Positions 35,622 through 46,157 of a stretch of 64,000 nucleotides of DNA are shown here, in pieces; the stretch's first letter is position 1, and each line of letters opens with the position of its first letter. The notes below the pieces were generated by a model. It did no database searches. It saw nothing but the letters and a program-made list of their open reading frames with translations, and was not told where the DNA came from. The stretch comes from Lachnospiraceae bacterium. GTDB taxonomy: Bacteria; Bacillota; Clostridia; Lachnospirales; Lachnospiraceae. The position numbers and the translations under genes were made by a program. The stretch covers positions 22,182 to 86,181 of the forward strand of contig JAFWRC010000139.1 in NCBI GenBank assembly GCA_017508825.1, given 5' to 3'.

Positions 35622-36947
35622 TTAATTTTCTTCTTCTTCGATACCTGTGAAAATATCCGTTCTGTCCGTCAATTGAAATGCCTTCGAATTCTCACGGCTT
35701 CCGTATTTCTTCAGATCATATTGCATTCTTCCTTTGTTTTCTTCCAGGTATTTTCCTGTCTTTTCAAAAGATCTGTCCCATACATCCAGCCGCAGCCTGC
35801 CACTCCTGTATAATTCCCGCAGCATCTTTTTTCCGACCGGAGAAGGCAGTACAAAATCCATGTGAACCGATTGTGTTTCTACCGGAACAACGGTGTCCTG
35901 CTCCCCCATGACAGATCCGCTCAGATAACCTTTATATAACCCCTCTTTTTCTACATAGTATACTTCGAATTCGATCTTTCCTTCATCGCCTCCACACCGT
36001 TCCGCAAATCTCCTCACCTCTTCAGATAACAGGCAGAGGCAGCGGAGCATGGAAAGCTCACATGCATACTCCAGAAGATTTCTTGCGTGATACCGCACGC
36101 CCTTATATTTTACATTGGTATGAACCAGGTTTTCCTCAAACTGTTCCGCTTCCAGTTTCCGTAACACCCTGTTGCCGGACAGACCGCAGAATTCTTCTGT
36201 GGTCCACAGATGTGCTTTGACATCTGCCCGGTCCTCCCAAAACACCGCAAGCGGATCCGGCAGATCATGAATCTCAAAACGTTTTCTTCCCAATAACCCC
36301 TGATAAACAATAAAAACAACCGCATAAACGACTGCCGAACTCAATACGTCTTTGAAAAAATCTCCTGTCTCCGGAATGAAAACATACATTATCACATACC
36401 AGAGCAACACCGTGCACAACAAAGCATGCCATGTACTTTTTCGCAACACAAACTTTCCAAGCCTGTATCCTGCTCCTTTTTTCCTGCCACCTTCTTTTCC
36501 CAAAAATTCAATATCCCGTTTTCTCCTCGTTTGAATGACCGGAATCCGGATCCTCTTCATCGACTCCTTATAAATGCAGACCCAGAGTACGATAAACAGC
36601 GCTGCCATGAACCAGAGACCTCCGGGATCATATATGTATGCTTCAGACCACCGGGCATACAGGATCATCGTAACGAACCAGCCGACGATACAGACGAATG
36701 CATTCCAGTATAGTTTTCCCAAGACACGCCATACACTGCTCGTCCTGTTTCTTTCGTTTTTTTCGGATACCGGATAAGCCTCATCACTGCGTACGTACCC
36801 CAATTTACACCATTTAAAAACTGTCCCCCAAAGATAAGCATCCCGAAGATCCAGAACATAGTCCAACGCCTCCGTCACTTTCCGGCTGTCATATTCCGAA
36901 TATACGATCTTATTCTCTGTTTTTTTCTTTGTATTTTCCGTTCTCAT
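35622..36947 (-). CDS. Unrecognised membrane-protein family, intact member B
   Basis: At 441 residues this is the longest member. It shares the N-terminal block KIVYSEYDSRKVTEALDYVL, then has four hydrophobic segments in two pairs (about residues 75-130 and 175-220, an extra pair relative to member A). After that come VFWEDRADVKAHLW, the YACELSMLRCLCLLSEEVRRF block and a C-terminal module with VVPVETQ and FVLPSPVGKKML. It ends in an extra charged tail with a Glu-rich end. The function is unknown. CAGGAG lies about 14 bases before the ATG. An inverted repeat overlies its upstream region. Confidence 0.72.
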   Translation of the reverse strand: MRTENTKKKTENKIVYSEYDSRKVTEALDYVLDLRDAYLWGTVFKWCKLGYVRSDEAYPVSEKNERNRTSSVWRVLGKLYWNAFVCIVGWFVTMILYARWSEAYIYDPGGLWFMAALFIVLWVCIYKESMKRIRIPVIQTRRKRDIEFLGKEGGRKKGAGYRLGKFVLRKSTWHALLCTVLLWYVIMYVFIPETGDFFKDVLSSAVVYAVVFIVYQGLLGRKRFEIHDLPDPLAVFWEDRADVKAHLWTTEEFCGLSGNRVLRKLEAEQFEENLVHTNVKYKGVRYHARNLLEYACELSMLRCLCLLSEEVRRFAERCGGDEGKIEFEVYYVEKEGLYKGYLSGSVMGEQDTVVPVETQSVHMDFVLPSPVGKKMLRELYRSGRLRLDVWDRSFEKTGKYLEENKGRMQYDLKKYGSRENSKAFQLTDRTDIFTGIEEEEN

Positions 36948-37009
36948 CCTGCAGATTCCTGCTCCTGTTTTGTGTGCATATGACCGATTTTATAGTTAAA
37001 CGCAATGGG

Positions 37010-37049
37010 AATTTCGTTTACTATACATATTCCCATACTAAACGAAATT
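37010..37049. repeat. Inverted repeat upstream of family member B
   Basis: Arms AATTTCGTTTA and TAAACGAAATT (11 bp, perfect) flank 18 bases. On the minus strand TATAGT lies inside the repeat, so it could be an operator over the promoter of the gene at 35622. It abuts the feoAB terminator. Confidence 0.5.
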
Positions 37050-37112
37050 AAAAAAGACTTCCACCAATCCGTCTTGTCATGTTGGCTATCCGGAGTGGCA
37101 AAAGTCTTTTTT
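37050..37112 (-). terminator. Terminator after feoAB
   Basis: AAAAAAGACTT and AAGTCTTTTTT form the base of a long stem that also contains GCCAC/GTGG and TCCG/CGGA pairings; on the minus strand a T run follows. It lies eight bases past the feoAB stop. Confidence 0.75.
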
Positions 37113-37119
37113 GTCCTTT

Positions 37120-39495
37120 TCACAAAAACGCACAGATCAGTTTTACCAAAAGCGCCGCTATCCATGCGATGCCGCACTGCCATAATACGATACACACCGC
37201 CCATTTAGTGCTGAGTTCCCGGCGGATGGATGCCACCGCCGCCACACAGGGGGTATAGAGCAGTGAGAACACCAGCATTGCTGCCGCCGTCGCATTCGGG
37301 ATCGCTCCGGCCACACCATCCGGTGCAAAAAGCACTTCCATTGTGGAAACCATGCTTTCCTTCGCCATAAAACCGCTCACCAGTGCTGTGATGATACGCC
37401 AGTCCCCCATTCCGAGGGGTTGCATCAGCGGCACGAACAGTCCGGCGATCATCGCCAGAATACTCTCATGTGCATCCTCCACCAGTTCGAAACGCAGGTC
37501 AAAACTCTTTAAGAACCAGACTACGATCGTTGCGATCAGGATCACAGAAAAAGCCCTCTGTAAAAAGTCTTTCGCCTTTTCCCACAAAAGCTGCAGCACA
37601 TTCTTCGCTCCGGGCATACGGTAATTCGGCAGTTCCATCACAAAGGGGACTGCTTCCCCTTTGAACAATGTCTTTTTGAACAGCAGCGATACGATGATCC
37701 CCGTCACGATCCCCAGCAGGTACAATCCGGTAATGATCATCCAGCTGTACTCCGGGAAAAAGGCGCTGATAAAGAAGCCGTAGACCGGCAGTTTCGCCGT
37801 ACAGGACATAAACGGCGTGAGCAATATCGTCATCTTACGGTCTCTCGCGGAAGGCAGGGTACGCGTGGACATGACCGCCGGCACCGTACAGCCGAAACCG
37901 ATCAGCATCGGCACAATGCTCCGTCCGGACAGACCGATCTTACGCAGCAGTTTATCCATCACAAAGGCCACACGCGCAATATAACCGCTGTCTTCCAGCA
38001 AAGATAAGAAGAAGAACATCGTCACGATCACGGGAAGGAAACTCACCACACTTCCGACGCCTTCAAAGATACCGTCGATCACCAGGCTGCGCACGGCACT
38101 GTTGACCTGCGCAGCTTCCATCATGCCGTCCGCCAGTTCCCCCAGTTTTCCGATCCCCGCTGCCAGCAGGTCCTGCAGAAACGGCCCGATCAATCCGAAG
38201 GTCAGGAAGAACACGGCCGCCATCACAAGCACAAACACCGGGATCGCCGTATATTTTCCGGTCAGCACTTTATCCATCTTCCGGCTGCGGATATGTTCCC
38301 TGCTCTCTGCCGGTTTTTCCACGCAGCGCTCACAAACTTTGTTGATATAGGCATAGCGCATCTCTGCCATAGCCGCGCTGTGATCCATGCCGCGCTCCGT
38401 TTCCATCTGCAGCACAATATGCTCCAGCATCTCTTTTTCGTTCTGCTCCAGAGACAACTGCTCCAACAGCAGATTATCGCCTTCGATCAGTTTGGCTGCC
38501 GCAAAACGCACGGGGATCCCTGCATTTTCCGCATGATCTTCGATCAGATGCATTACGGCATGGATGCAGCGGTGTACGGCGCCGCCATGATCCGTACTGT
38601 CACAAAAATCCTGTACCTTCGGCGTTTCCTGATATTTTGCCACATGCATTGCATGATGCACCAGCTCATCTACGCCTTCGTTCTTCGCCGCCGAAATCGG
38701 TACCACCGGCACACCAAGCATCTCTTCCATCGCATTGATGTCCACATAGCCGCCGTTGCCGATCATTTCGTCCATCATATTGAGCGCTACCACCATCGGC
38801 ACCCCCATCTCCAGCAGCTGCATCGTCAGATACAGGTTACGCCCGATGCTGGTCACATCCACGATATTTACGATCGCCTTGGGCTTTTCTTTCAGGACAA
38901 AATCCCTGGAAACGATCTCTTCACTGGTATAGGGGGACATGGAATATATGCCCGGCAGATCCGTGATGAGTGTCCCCTTCTGCCCGCGTATCTCCCCGTC
39001 CTTACGGTCTACCGTAACACCCGGGAAGTTACCCACATGCTGGTTGGATCCGGTCAGCTGGTTAAACAGCGTGGTCTTACCGCTGTTCTGATTACCGACC
39101 AGAGCAAACGTCAGCGGGGTACCCTCCGGCAGCGGATTCTCCGTCTCCTTTTCATGATAACGTCCTTCTTCTCCCAGACCCGGATGCTCCGCTTTTGCCC
39201 GCGATCTGTGATCGCGGGAGCCCGCCGCGGCTCTGAGTGGCTTCAGAACTTCTCCTTCCGGAGAAACTTTGAGAACTGCAGCCGCCGTGATCCTCTCCGC
39301 ATCTGCAAGCCTCAGGGTCAGTTCATAGCCGTATACCCGGAACTCCACCGGATCCCCCATCGGCGCATATTTTACCAGTTCAACCTCTGCCCCCGGGATC
39401 AGTCCCATATCCAAAAAATGCTGGCGGAGAGCCCCTTCTCCGCCAACCTCTGTGATTTTTGCTTTTTCGCCCTGTTTTAAATCGCTGAGTTTCAT
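37120..39495 (-). CDS. feoB: Fused FeoA-FeoB ferrous iron transporter
   Basis: Residues 1 to about 75 are a FeoA SH3-like domain (MKLSDLKQGEKAKI, LDMGLIPGAEVELV, YELTLRLADAERI). A linker of about 50 residues leads to FeoB. The G domain has G1 GNQNSGKTTLFN (Gln where NPN is usual), G3 DLPG, G4 NMMDE. Two gate domains and about ten TM helices follow, with GFGCTVPAVMSTRTL. The protein has 791 residues. The ATG chosen is in GAGGTGGATAAATATG; the upstream arginine-rich extension comes from a repeat. FeoB imports Fe2+ under anaerobic conditions. No Fur box was identified. Confidence 0.94.
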   Translation of the reverse strand: MKLSDLKQGEKAKITEVGGEGALRQHFLDMGLIPGAEVELVKYAPMGDPVEFRVYGYELTLRLADAERITAAAVLKVSPEGEVLKPLRAAAGSRDHRSRAKAEHPGLGEEGRYHEKETENPLPEGTPLTFALVGNQNSGKTTLFNQLTGSNQHVGNFPGVTVDRKDGEIRGQKGTLITDLPGIYSMSPYTSEEIVSRDFVLKEKPKAIVNIVDVTSIGRNLYLTMQLLEMGVPMVVALNMMDEMIGNGGYVDINAMEEMLGVPVVPISAAKNEGVDELVHHAMHVAKYQETPKVQDFCDSTDHGGAVHRCIHAVMHLIEDHAENAGIPVRFAAAKLIEGDNLLLEQLSLEQNEKEMLEHIVLQMETERGMDHSAAMAEMRYAYINKVCERCVEKPAESREHIRSRKMDKVLTGKYTAIPVFVLVMAAVFFLTFGLIGPFLQDLLAAGIGKLGELADGMMEAAQVNSAVRSLVIDGIFEGVGSVVSFLPVIVTMFFFLSLLEDSGYIARVAFVMDKLLRKIGLSGRSIVPMLIGFGCTVPAVMSTRTLPSARDRKMTILLTPFMSCTAKLPVYGFFISAFFPEYSWMIITGLYLLGIVTGIIVSLLFKKTLFKGEAVPFVMELPNYRMPGAKNVLQLLWEKAKDFLQRAFSVILIATIVVWFLKSFDLRFELVEDAHESILAMIAGLFVPLMQPLGMGDWRIITALVSGFMAKESMVSTMEVLFAPDGVAGAIPNATAAAMLVFSLLYTPCVAAVASIRRELSTKWAVCIVLWQCGIAWIAALLVKLICAFL

Positions 39496-39501
39496 ATTTA
39501 T

Positions 39502-39549
39502 CCACCTCATCCGTCGCCTGCGGCGACACCTTCTCCTCAAGAAGAAGGC
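39502..39549. repeat. REP-like repeat supplying the feoAB binding site
   Basis: The sequence CACCTCATCCGTCGCCTGCG and its continuation hold two palindromes, GTCGCCTGCGGCGAC and CTTCTCCTCAAGAAGAAG. I recall similar CCTCATCCGTC...CTTCTCC elements scattered in gut Firmicutes. Its edge provides the GAGG used by feoAB. Confidence 0.5.
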
Positions 39550-39576
39550 AAGTTTTCATTTCCGAAAAAGGCAAGT

Positions 39577-41205
39577 TTAGTTTCGTTTCCGGAAAAATTT
39601 GCCGATCAGCGGCATCGCTTTCAATTCATCCATGGTCACCGCCTTCAGTACCAAAAGCATGCCGCCATAGATTGCCACTGCTGCAGCCATTGCCACGATC
39701 ATTGCAACAAGCATGCCGAGTGCATCCGTAAGCGCCATATAGATCCCGAATGCCGCCCCGCCCATAACGATCGCTGCCACAGCCGGTTTGATAAAAGTAT
39801 TCATCCACGCAAAGCGGTAATCCACCCGTTTGGCCACACTGCGACAGTTCAGCGTACAAACCAGCAGCGGAAATGTCACATTGCCGACGATCAGACTGTA
39901 CACCCCAAGATCCGTATACTTTACACAGCAGGCTACAATGATCACATGGAGCGAAAGCGAGATCGCAGAATGGATCACCGGAAGCCGCATGCGGTCGCTT
40001 CCCTACAGGATCGATGTCGTTAATGTGGACAGCGCATAAAACACGACTGCGATCGAACCGGTCCGCAACAGCATCACAGCCATGGACATATATTCGCCGA
40101 GCCTCGGGAACAGCACTCCCATCACCGGCTCTGCCAATGCCGTCAGGCCTGCCGCTGCCGGGATTGCGATCAGCATATTCAGTTTCAGCACAGAAGAGAT
40201 CTTTTCTTTCAGATGGTCCATCTCGCCTTTTGCAAAAGACGCAACGATACTGGGCAGTGTCGCCGAGGCCATGGCCGTTGCGATCGCAACCGGCAGATTT
40301 ACCATCTGGTTGTACTGGGTATTAAAGACACCCTGCATACAGGTCGCATCGTCCTCTGTAAACCCTTTGGCCATCATCAGATTCGGGAAAATATAATCAT
40401 CCAGTGTGTAGCCGATCTGATAGATCGTCTGGCTTAAGATAACCGGAAAAACCGTCAAAAGGATCGCTCTGGTGATCAGCGCATAATCTTCATCCGCAAG
40501 ATCATCCCCGCTCAATTCGATCTTCCGCGCTTTCTGTCGTCGGAGCGAGATCACCACAAACATCAGTAATGCAGTAAACGCTCCGGCAAAAGTCCCGAGC
40601 GTACCGCCTGCTGCCGCAGCTGCTGCGGGAATATTCCCTTCGGCTCCCCCGACACGTGTCATTGCGATCTTTGCAAAAGCCGAAGCCGCCACCACACTCA
40701 CGACCGCATTCACGATCTGTTCGATCACCTGTGATACGGCAGTCGGCACCATATTACGATGCCCCTGAAAGAACCCCCGGCAGGTGCCAAGAAGAGCTAC
40801 CACAAAGACCGTCGGCGCCAGTACGCGCAGCGGATATTCCAATCCCTGCTTTTTATATGCTGCTGCCAGAAACTCTGCTCCGAAAAAAAGCACGCAGCAT
40901 GCAATGCTTCCGGTAATGATCGCAAAGATCAGTGCACAGCGGAACAGACGATAGGCATTTTTGTACTGTCCTTTTGCAAGACGTGCGCTCATCAGTTTGC
41001 TTACGGCCAGCGGCATACTATAGGAAGATAAGGTCAGCGCGATATTGTAGATACCAAAAGCCACGGAATACAGCCCGTTGCCGACATTCCCCAGGATATT
41101 CGCCATGGGGATACGGTAAATAAAACCGATCACTTTTGTGATCAGACCTGCGATTGCCAAAATGCTCCCCTGTACCACCAGGGATTTCTTCAACTGTGCC
41201 GACAT
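39577..41205 (-). pseudogene. SpoVB/MATE-type lipid flippase interrupted by in-frame TAG
   Basis: A 400-codon frame (41205-40003) and a 137-codon frame (39990-39577) are the same reading frame separated only by a TAG at 40003-40005 and four further codons. Together they give about 542 residues, normal for polysaccharide or lipid II flippases of the SpoVB/YtgP group: ITKVIGFIYRIPMANILG at the N-terminus, twelve or more TM helices, GVFNTQYNQMVNLPVA. The expected residue at the stop is Gln (CAG to TAG). Read-through, a recent loss-of-function mutation or a sequence error are the options. The paralogue normally acts in cell-wall or spore-cortex synthesis. Confidence 0.85.
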
Positions 41206-41229
41206 CTATTCTCCTATAAACTTAAAATA

Positions 41230-41249
41230 GCGTTCTGCTTGCAGAACGC
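41230..41249. repeat. Hairpin repeat upstream of the flippase gene
   Basis: GCGTTCTGC TT GCAGAACGC is a perfect nine-bp hairpin. The preceding AAAATAGCGTTCTGCTTGC is 18/19 identical to AAAATAGCGTTCCGCTTGC in the ribD leader (about 21692-21710), so this is a dispersed element. Confidence 0.5.
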
Positions 41250-41303
41250 TCGCGCCGAGCGCGGTTGCGATAGCAACATATTCCTTATGCGCGAGTGTGC
41301 ATG

Positions 41304-41332
41304 AAAAAGGCAGGATATGTTTCACCCCTGCC
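41304..41332 (-). terminator. Terminator after the 71-residue gene
   Basis: GGCAGG and CCTGCC close a 12-base loop and are followed on the minus strand by TTTTT. It lies about 50 bases past the stop at 41385. Confidence 0.7.
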
Positions 41333-41384
41333 CTTTCTGTCCTTCTCTCTTACAATCGATCTCTACGGCAAAACATGACAATGC

Positions 41385-41600
41385 TCAGCCAAGTGCCTTT
41401 TCTTTATATGCACGGCATTCTTCTACGGTTCCGACCTCACGGTATTCCTGTAATTCCTGCAGGATCGCCACGAGAAAATCGATATCCTTCTGACGCATAG
41501 TCGTATTCGCTGTCTGTACCACACCGGCACCCTCATCCGCAAAAGATAAAGAATGCATTAATGTTTCCAGTTCGCTTGCCTGTCTGTCCAGATCTGCCAT
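41385..41600 (-). CDS. 71-residue helical protein, function unknown
   Basis: The product is short, soluble and predicted mostly helical (LDRQASELETLMHSL, IDFLVAILQELQEYREV). GGAGGG lies eight bases before the ATG, and it has its own promoter and terminator, so it is likely expressed. The family is not recognised. It lies between the ATP synthase operon and the flippase. Confidence 0.7.
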   Translation of the reverse strand: MADLDRQASELETLMHSLSFADEGAGVVQTANTTMRQKDIDFLVAILQELQEYREVGTVEECRAYKEKALG

Positions 41601-41634
41601 AAGAATGCCCTCCGATTTCTGATTATGTAGAGAA

Positions 41635-41663
41635 ATTCTATCATAATCTCCTGTATTTGTCTA
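41635..41663 (-). promoter_or_regulatory. Promoter of the 71-residue gene
   Basis: TAGACA and TAGAAT with a 17-base spacer on the minus strand, immediately after the atpC stop. An inverted repeat GATTATG/CATAATC spans the -10. No clear terminator for the atp operon is seen, so read-through is possible. Confidence 0.5.
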
Positions 41664-42074
41664 TATTTTGTCCCGGTAGTCCATCAGTTTCAGTCGTGCC
41701 AGTTCTCTCTCCAGCTGGATCTCCGCGATCCGGTACTCCTGATAACTCTTCTTCTGCAACATTGCCTCTCTGGCTTCCTCTTCCGCTGCCCGCGCGCGTG
41801 CCTCGTCGATCTCCTCCGGCCGCTCTGCGGTTTCCACCAGCACCAGCACGTCGTTTTTTTCCACACGGAGCATGCCGTTACCGACCGAAGCATACTGCAT
41901 CTCTCCATCCACAGGGCGGTAATGCATGATCCCCGGCATCACGGCAACCACGGCATTCTCATGCCCGGCCATCACGCCGTATTCCCCGTCTTCCACAGGG
42001 ATCACCACGATCTCGGCTTCCCCCTCATAAAAAACGCTGTCCGATTCATAGATTTTCAGATGAAATGTATTCAA
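41661..42074 (-). CDS. atpC: F1 ATP synthase epsilon subunit
   Basis: The 137-residue subunit has the N-terminal beta sandwich (FHLKIYESDSVFYEGEAEIV, GEYGVMAGHENAVVAV, NDVLVLVETAE) and a C-terminal helical hairpin rich in Glu, Ala and Arg. A TTG start is proposed: GGAG lies 11 bases before it, the length fits the family, and it avoids the overlap with atpD that the upstream ATG codons would need. It couples catalysis to rotor inhibition in the F1 stalk. Confidence 0.88.
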   Translation of the reverse strand: MNTFHLKIYESDSVFYEGEAEIVVIPVEDGEYGVMAGHENAVVAVMPGIMHYRPVDGEMQYASVGNGMLRVEKNDVLVLVETAERPEEIDEARARAAEEEAREAMLQKKSYQEYRIAEIQLERELARLKLMDYRDKI

Positions 42075-42093
42075 TCCGTTACTGACTCCGTCC

Positions 42094-43506
<1,413 letters not shown>

Positions 43507-43524
43507 CTAATCCATCAAAATATA

Positions 43525-44424
43525 CTAGAATTTTTTCTTCTTCTTTTTCTTCTGCGCCCGGGCCCCGGATGCCACCTCAGTGATCTCCTGCGTGACCGCC
43601 GACTGCCGCACGCGGTTGTATTCGATCTGCAGATCTCCCATCAATTCATCCGCATTCTCGGTCGCCGTATGCATCGCATTCATTCTGGCATTCTGCTCCG
43701 CCGAAAAACTGTCGACCATCGCACCGTAGATGAAACCTGCCACATAAGACGGGATCATCTGATCCAGCACTTTGGAGGCCGAAGGTTCAAACTTGTACAT
43801 CTGGTCGGAACTGTTCTCCGCCTCTTCCTCCGAAAGAAACATCTTTCGCTCAAAGGGAAGCACACGCACACATTTGACGGTACTGACCATATCGTTTTCC
43901 ATATCACTGTAGATGATACGGATCTCATCTGCCCGCCCTTCGGTGTACTCTGTCAGCAGTTTGTAACTGATCTCCCTGGCTCTGCGGAAGGTCGGATCCT
44001 GCGCCGTATAGAAAAACGCTTCCTCCACCGGTCCGTTATGATGCTTAAAATACCGGCGGCCGTAATCACCGATCACAAAGAGCCGTACCTTTTCCCGTTT
44101 GCGGATCTCCGTCTCTGCGCGCCGGATCACATTATAGTTGTATGCACCTGCCAGCCCGCGGTCTGAAGTGATCACCAGAAACGCCACGGTCTCTGCTTTG
44201 GTCGGTCCGGAGGACGGGTAGAAATACTGCGACTCCACTTCCGAAGTACTTTGGAAAATCCGCTTGATCTCGTGCTCCGTTGCCCGGAAGAACGGTCTTG
44301 TTTTGGCAAGTTCCGCTCTGGCTTTACGCAGCTTGGACGACGAGATCAGATACATCGCATTCGTGATCTTTCTTGTATTTCGTACACTGCCGATACGGTT
44401 TTTTATTTCTCTGCCGTTTGCCAC
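43525..44424 (-). CDS. atpG: F1 ATP synthase gamma subunit with polylysine tail
   Basis: The central stalk subunit has 299 residues, with N-terminal helix MANGREIKNRIGSVRNTRKI and C-terminal helix NRVRQSAVTQEITEVASGA. After the point where gamma normally ends, this one adds RAQ plus seven lysines and Phe. It starts with GTG inside the last codons of atpA (22-base overlap), with AAGGAG 11 bases upstream. Confidence 0.94.
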   Translation of the reverse strand: MANGREIKNRIGSVRNTRKITNAMYLISSSKLRKARAELAKTRPFFRATEHEIKRIFQSTSEVESQYFYPSSGPTKAETVAFLVITSDRGLAGAYNYNVIRRAETEIRKREKVRLFVIGDYGRRYFKHHNGPVEEAFFYTAQDPTFRRAREISYKLLTEYTEGRADEIRIIYSDMENDMVSTVKCVRVLPFERKMFLSEEEAENSSDQMYKFEPSASKVLDQMIPSYVAGFIYGAMVDSFSAEQNARMNAMHTATENADELMGDLQIEYNRVRQSAVTQEITEVASGARAQKKKKKKKF

Positions 44425-46157
44425 AGCTCAAGATACTCCTTTGCCGTCTCTATGATCTCTGCCTTCTGCTCATCCGACATCGTGCCCTCTTCATCGATCT
44501 TCTGCATCAATGCCCGTTTCTTCTGTTCAAAATAGGAAAGCAGCGCCTTGCGGAACTCCGTGATCTTTAACGGATCCACATCCTGCATCACATGCGCCGT
44601 CGCCGCCACCAGGATCACCACCTGCTCGTGCAGTGAGAACGGGCTGCCCTGCGGCTGCCGCAGCAATTGCATCAGTCCCTGTCCGTAGACCAGCTGTTTT
44701 CGGGTGGCTTCATCCAGATCACTGGAAAACTGTGTAAAGATCTCCATCTCGCGATACTGTGCCAGATCCAGGCGGATCGAACCGGCTGCCTTTTTCATTG
44801 CTTTGGTCTGCGCCGCACCACCCACACGGGATACGGAAAGGCCGACATTTACGGCAGGCCGCTGTCCTGCGAAGAACAGGTCGCTCTCCAGGAAGATCTG
44901 CCCGTCCGTAATGGAGATGATGTTCGTCGGGATATACGCCGATACATCGCCGCCCTGCGTCTCTACGATCGGCAGTGCCGTCATACTGCCGCCGCCCAGC
45001 GCATCCGACAGATGTGCCGAACGTTCCAGCAGTCTGGAATGCAGATAAAAGACATCACCCGGATACGCCTCACGTCCGGGGGAACGATCCAGCAGCAGGG
45101 ATAAGGCGCGGTAAGCGATCGCGTGCTTTGAGAGATCATCGTAAACGATCAGCACATCCTTGCCCTGATACATAAAGTACTCTCCCAGCGAAGTTCCCGC
45201 ATAAGGCGCGATATACTGAATGGGTGCCGGTTCGCTGGCCGTTGCACTGACAACGACCGTATAATCCATAGCGCCCTTTTTCTTCAGATTTCCGACCAGC
45301 TGCGCGATGCTGCCGGCTTTCTGTCCGATCGCCACATAGATGCAGATCACGTCCTTCCCCTTCTGGTTCAGGATCGTATCCAGCGCGATCGTCGTCTTGC
45401 CGGTCTGCCGGTCCCCGATGATCAGCTCTCTCTGTCCGCGTCCGATGGGGAACATCGAGTCGATCGTAAGCAGTCCCGTGTACATAGGTGTATCTACGGA
45501 CTGCCGTTCGATAATGCTTGCCGCCGGCGCTTCCACGATGCGGTAATCGGATGCCGCGATCGGTCCCATTCCGTCGATCGGCTCGCCCAGCGCATTGACC
45601 ACACGTCCCAGAAAGGCATCGCCCACCGGGATACCGGCCGTTTTTTTCGTGCGGCGCACACGGCTGCCCACGCGCACCTCACTGTCATCGCCAAACAGGA
45701 TCACGCCCATGGTATCCTGGCGGATATCCTGAAACATTCCCTTTACACCGGACTCGAATACCACGATCTCGCCGTATTCCGCACCGCCCAGACCGTCGAT
45801 AAACACGATACCGTCACCAACCGAAAGTACCGTGCCTTCTTCTTCCGCCACCGTCTCGGCATTCCAGCTGTCAATGGAGGATCGGTACAGGGAGATCACA
45901 TCTTCCGTATCATCCTTCAACGCCAGCTCACCCAGCAGTTCTTTTAACTGCAAAAAGCGGCCTTCCTTGGTGTGGTCATACACTTCATCGCCCACTACCA
46001 GCCGAAAGCCATTGCCGGTACTCACATCCTCATGCCAGTCCAGTTCATATGTCTTGCCGTATTTTTCTTCCAAAAACTGCAAAAGCCTTTCCTGCTGCTG
46101 CTCAGAAGGCTCCTTTGCAGCATAAAGAACGGCTTTTTGTATCTTACTTGTGGCCAT
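44403..46157 (-). CDS. atpA: F1 ATP synthase alpha subunit with N-terminal delta-like domain
   Basis: At 584 residues this is about 80 longer than ordinary alpha. Alpha proper begins near residue 84 (EDVISLYRSSIDSW, GTVLSVGDGIVFIDGL) and has P loop GDRQTGKTTIALD. Residues about 20-75 (LLQFLEEKYGKTYELDW, GFRLVVGDEVYDHTKEGR, LQLKELL) look like the C-terminal half of the delta subunit, where family members have LEKKYGK..., LIGGfxixvGd and DgSvxgxLxxL. No separate delta gene lies between atpF and atpA or elsewhere in the operon. GGAG sits eight bases before the ATG chosen; the gene overlaps atpF by 14 bases. Confidence 0.93.
   Translation of the reverse strand: MATSKIQKAVLYAAKEPSEQQQERLLQFLEEKYGKTYELDWHEDVSTGNGFRLVVGDEVYDHTKEGRFLQLKELLGELALKDDTEDVISLYRSSIDSWNAETVAEEEGTVLSVGDGIVFIDGLGGAEYGEIVVFESGVKGMFQDIRQDTMGVILFGDDSEVRVGSRVRRTKKTAGIPVGDAFLGRVVNALGEPIDGMGPIAASDYRIVEAPAASIIERQSVDTPMYTGLLTIDSMFPIGRGQRELIIGDRQTGKTTIALDTILNQKGKDVICIYVAIGQKAGSIAQLVGNLKKKGAMDYTVVVSATASEPAPIQYIAPYAGTSLGEYFMYQGKDVLIVYDDLSKHAIAYRALSLLLDRSPGREAYPGDVFYLHSRLLERSAHLSDALGGGSMTALPIVETQGGDVSAYIPTNIISITDGQIFLESDLFFAGQRPAVNVGLSVSRVGGAAQTKAMKKAAGSIRLDLAQYREMEIFTQFSSDLDEATRKQLVYGQGLMQLLRQPQGSPFSLHEQVVILVAATAHVMQDVDPLKITEFRKALLSYFEQKKRALMQKIDEEGTMSDEQKAEIIETAKEYLELWQTAEK

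Noticed and set aside
40003-40005. TAG as a recoded amino-acid codon
   Set aside because: Nothing near it suggests programmed read-through or pyrrolysine; a simple CAG-to-TAG change explains it better.
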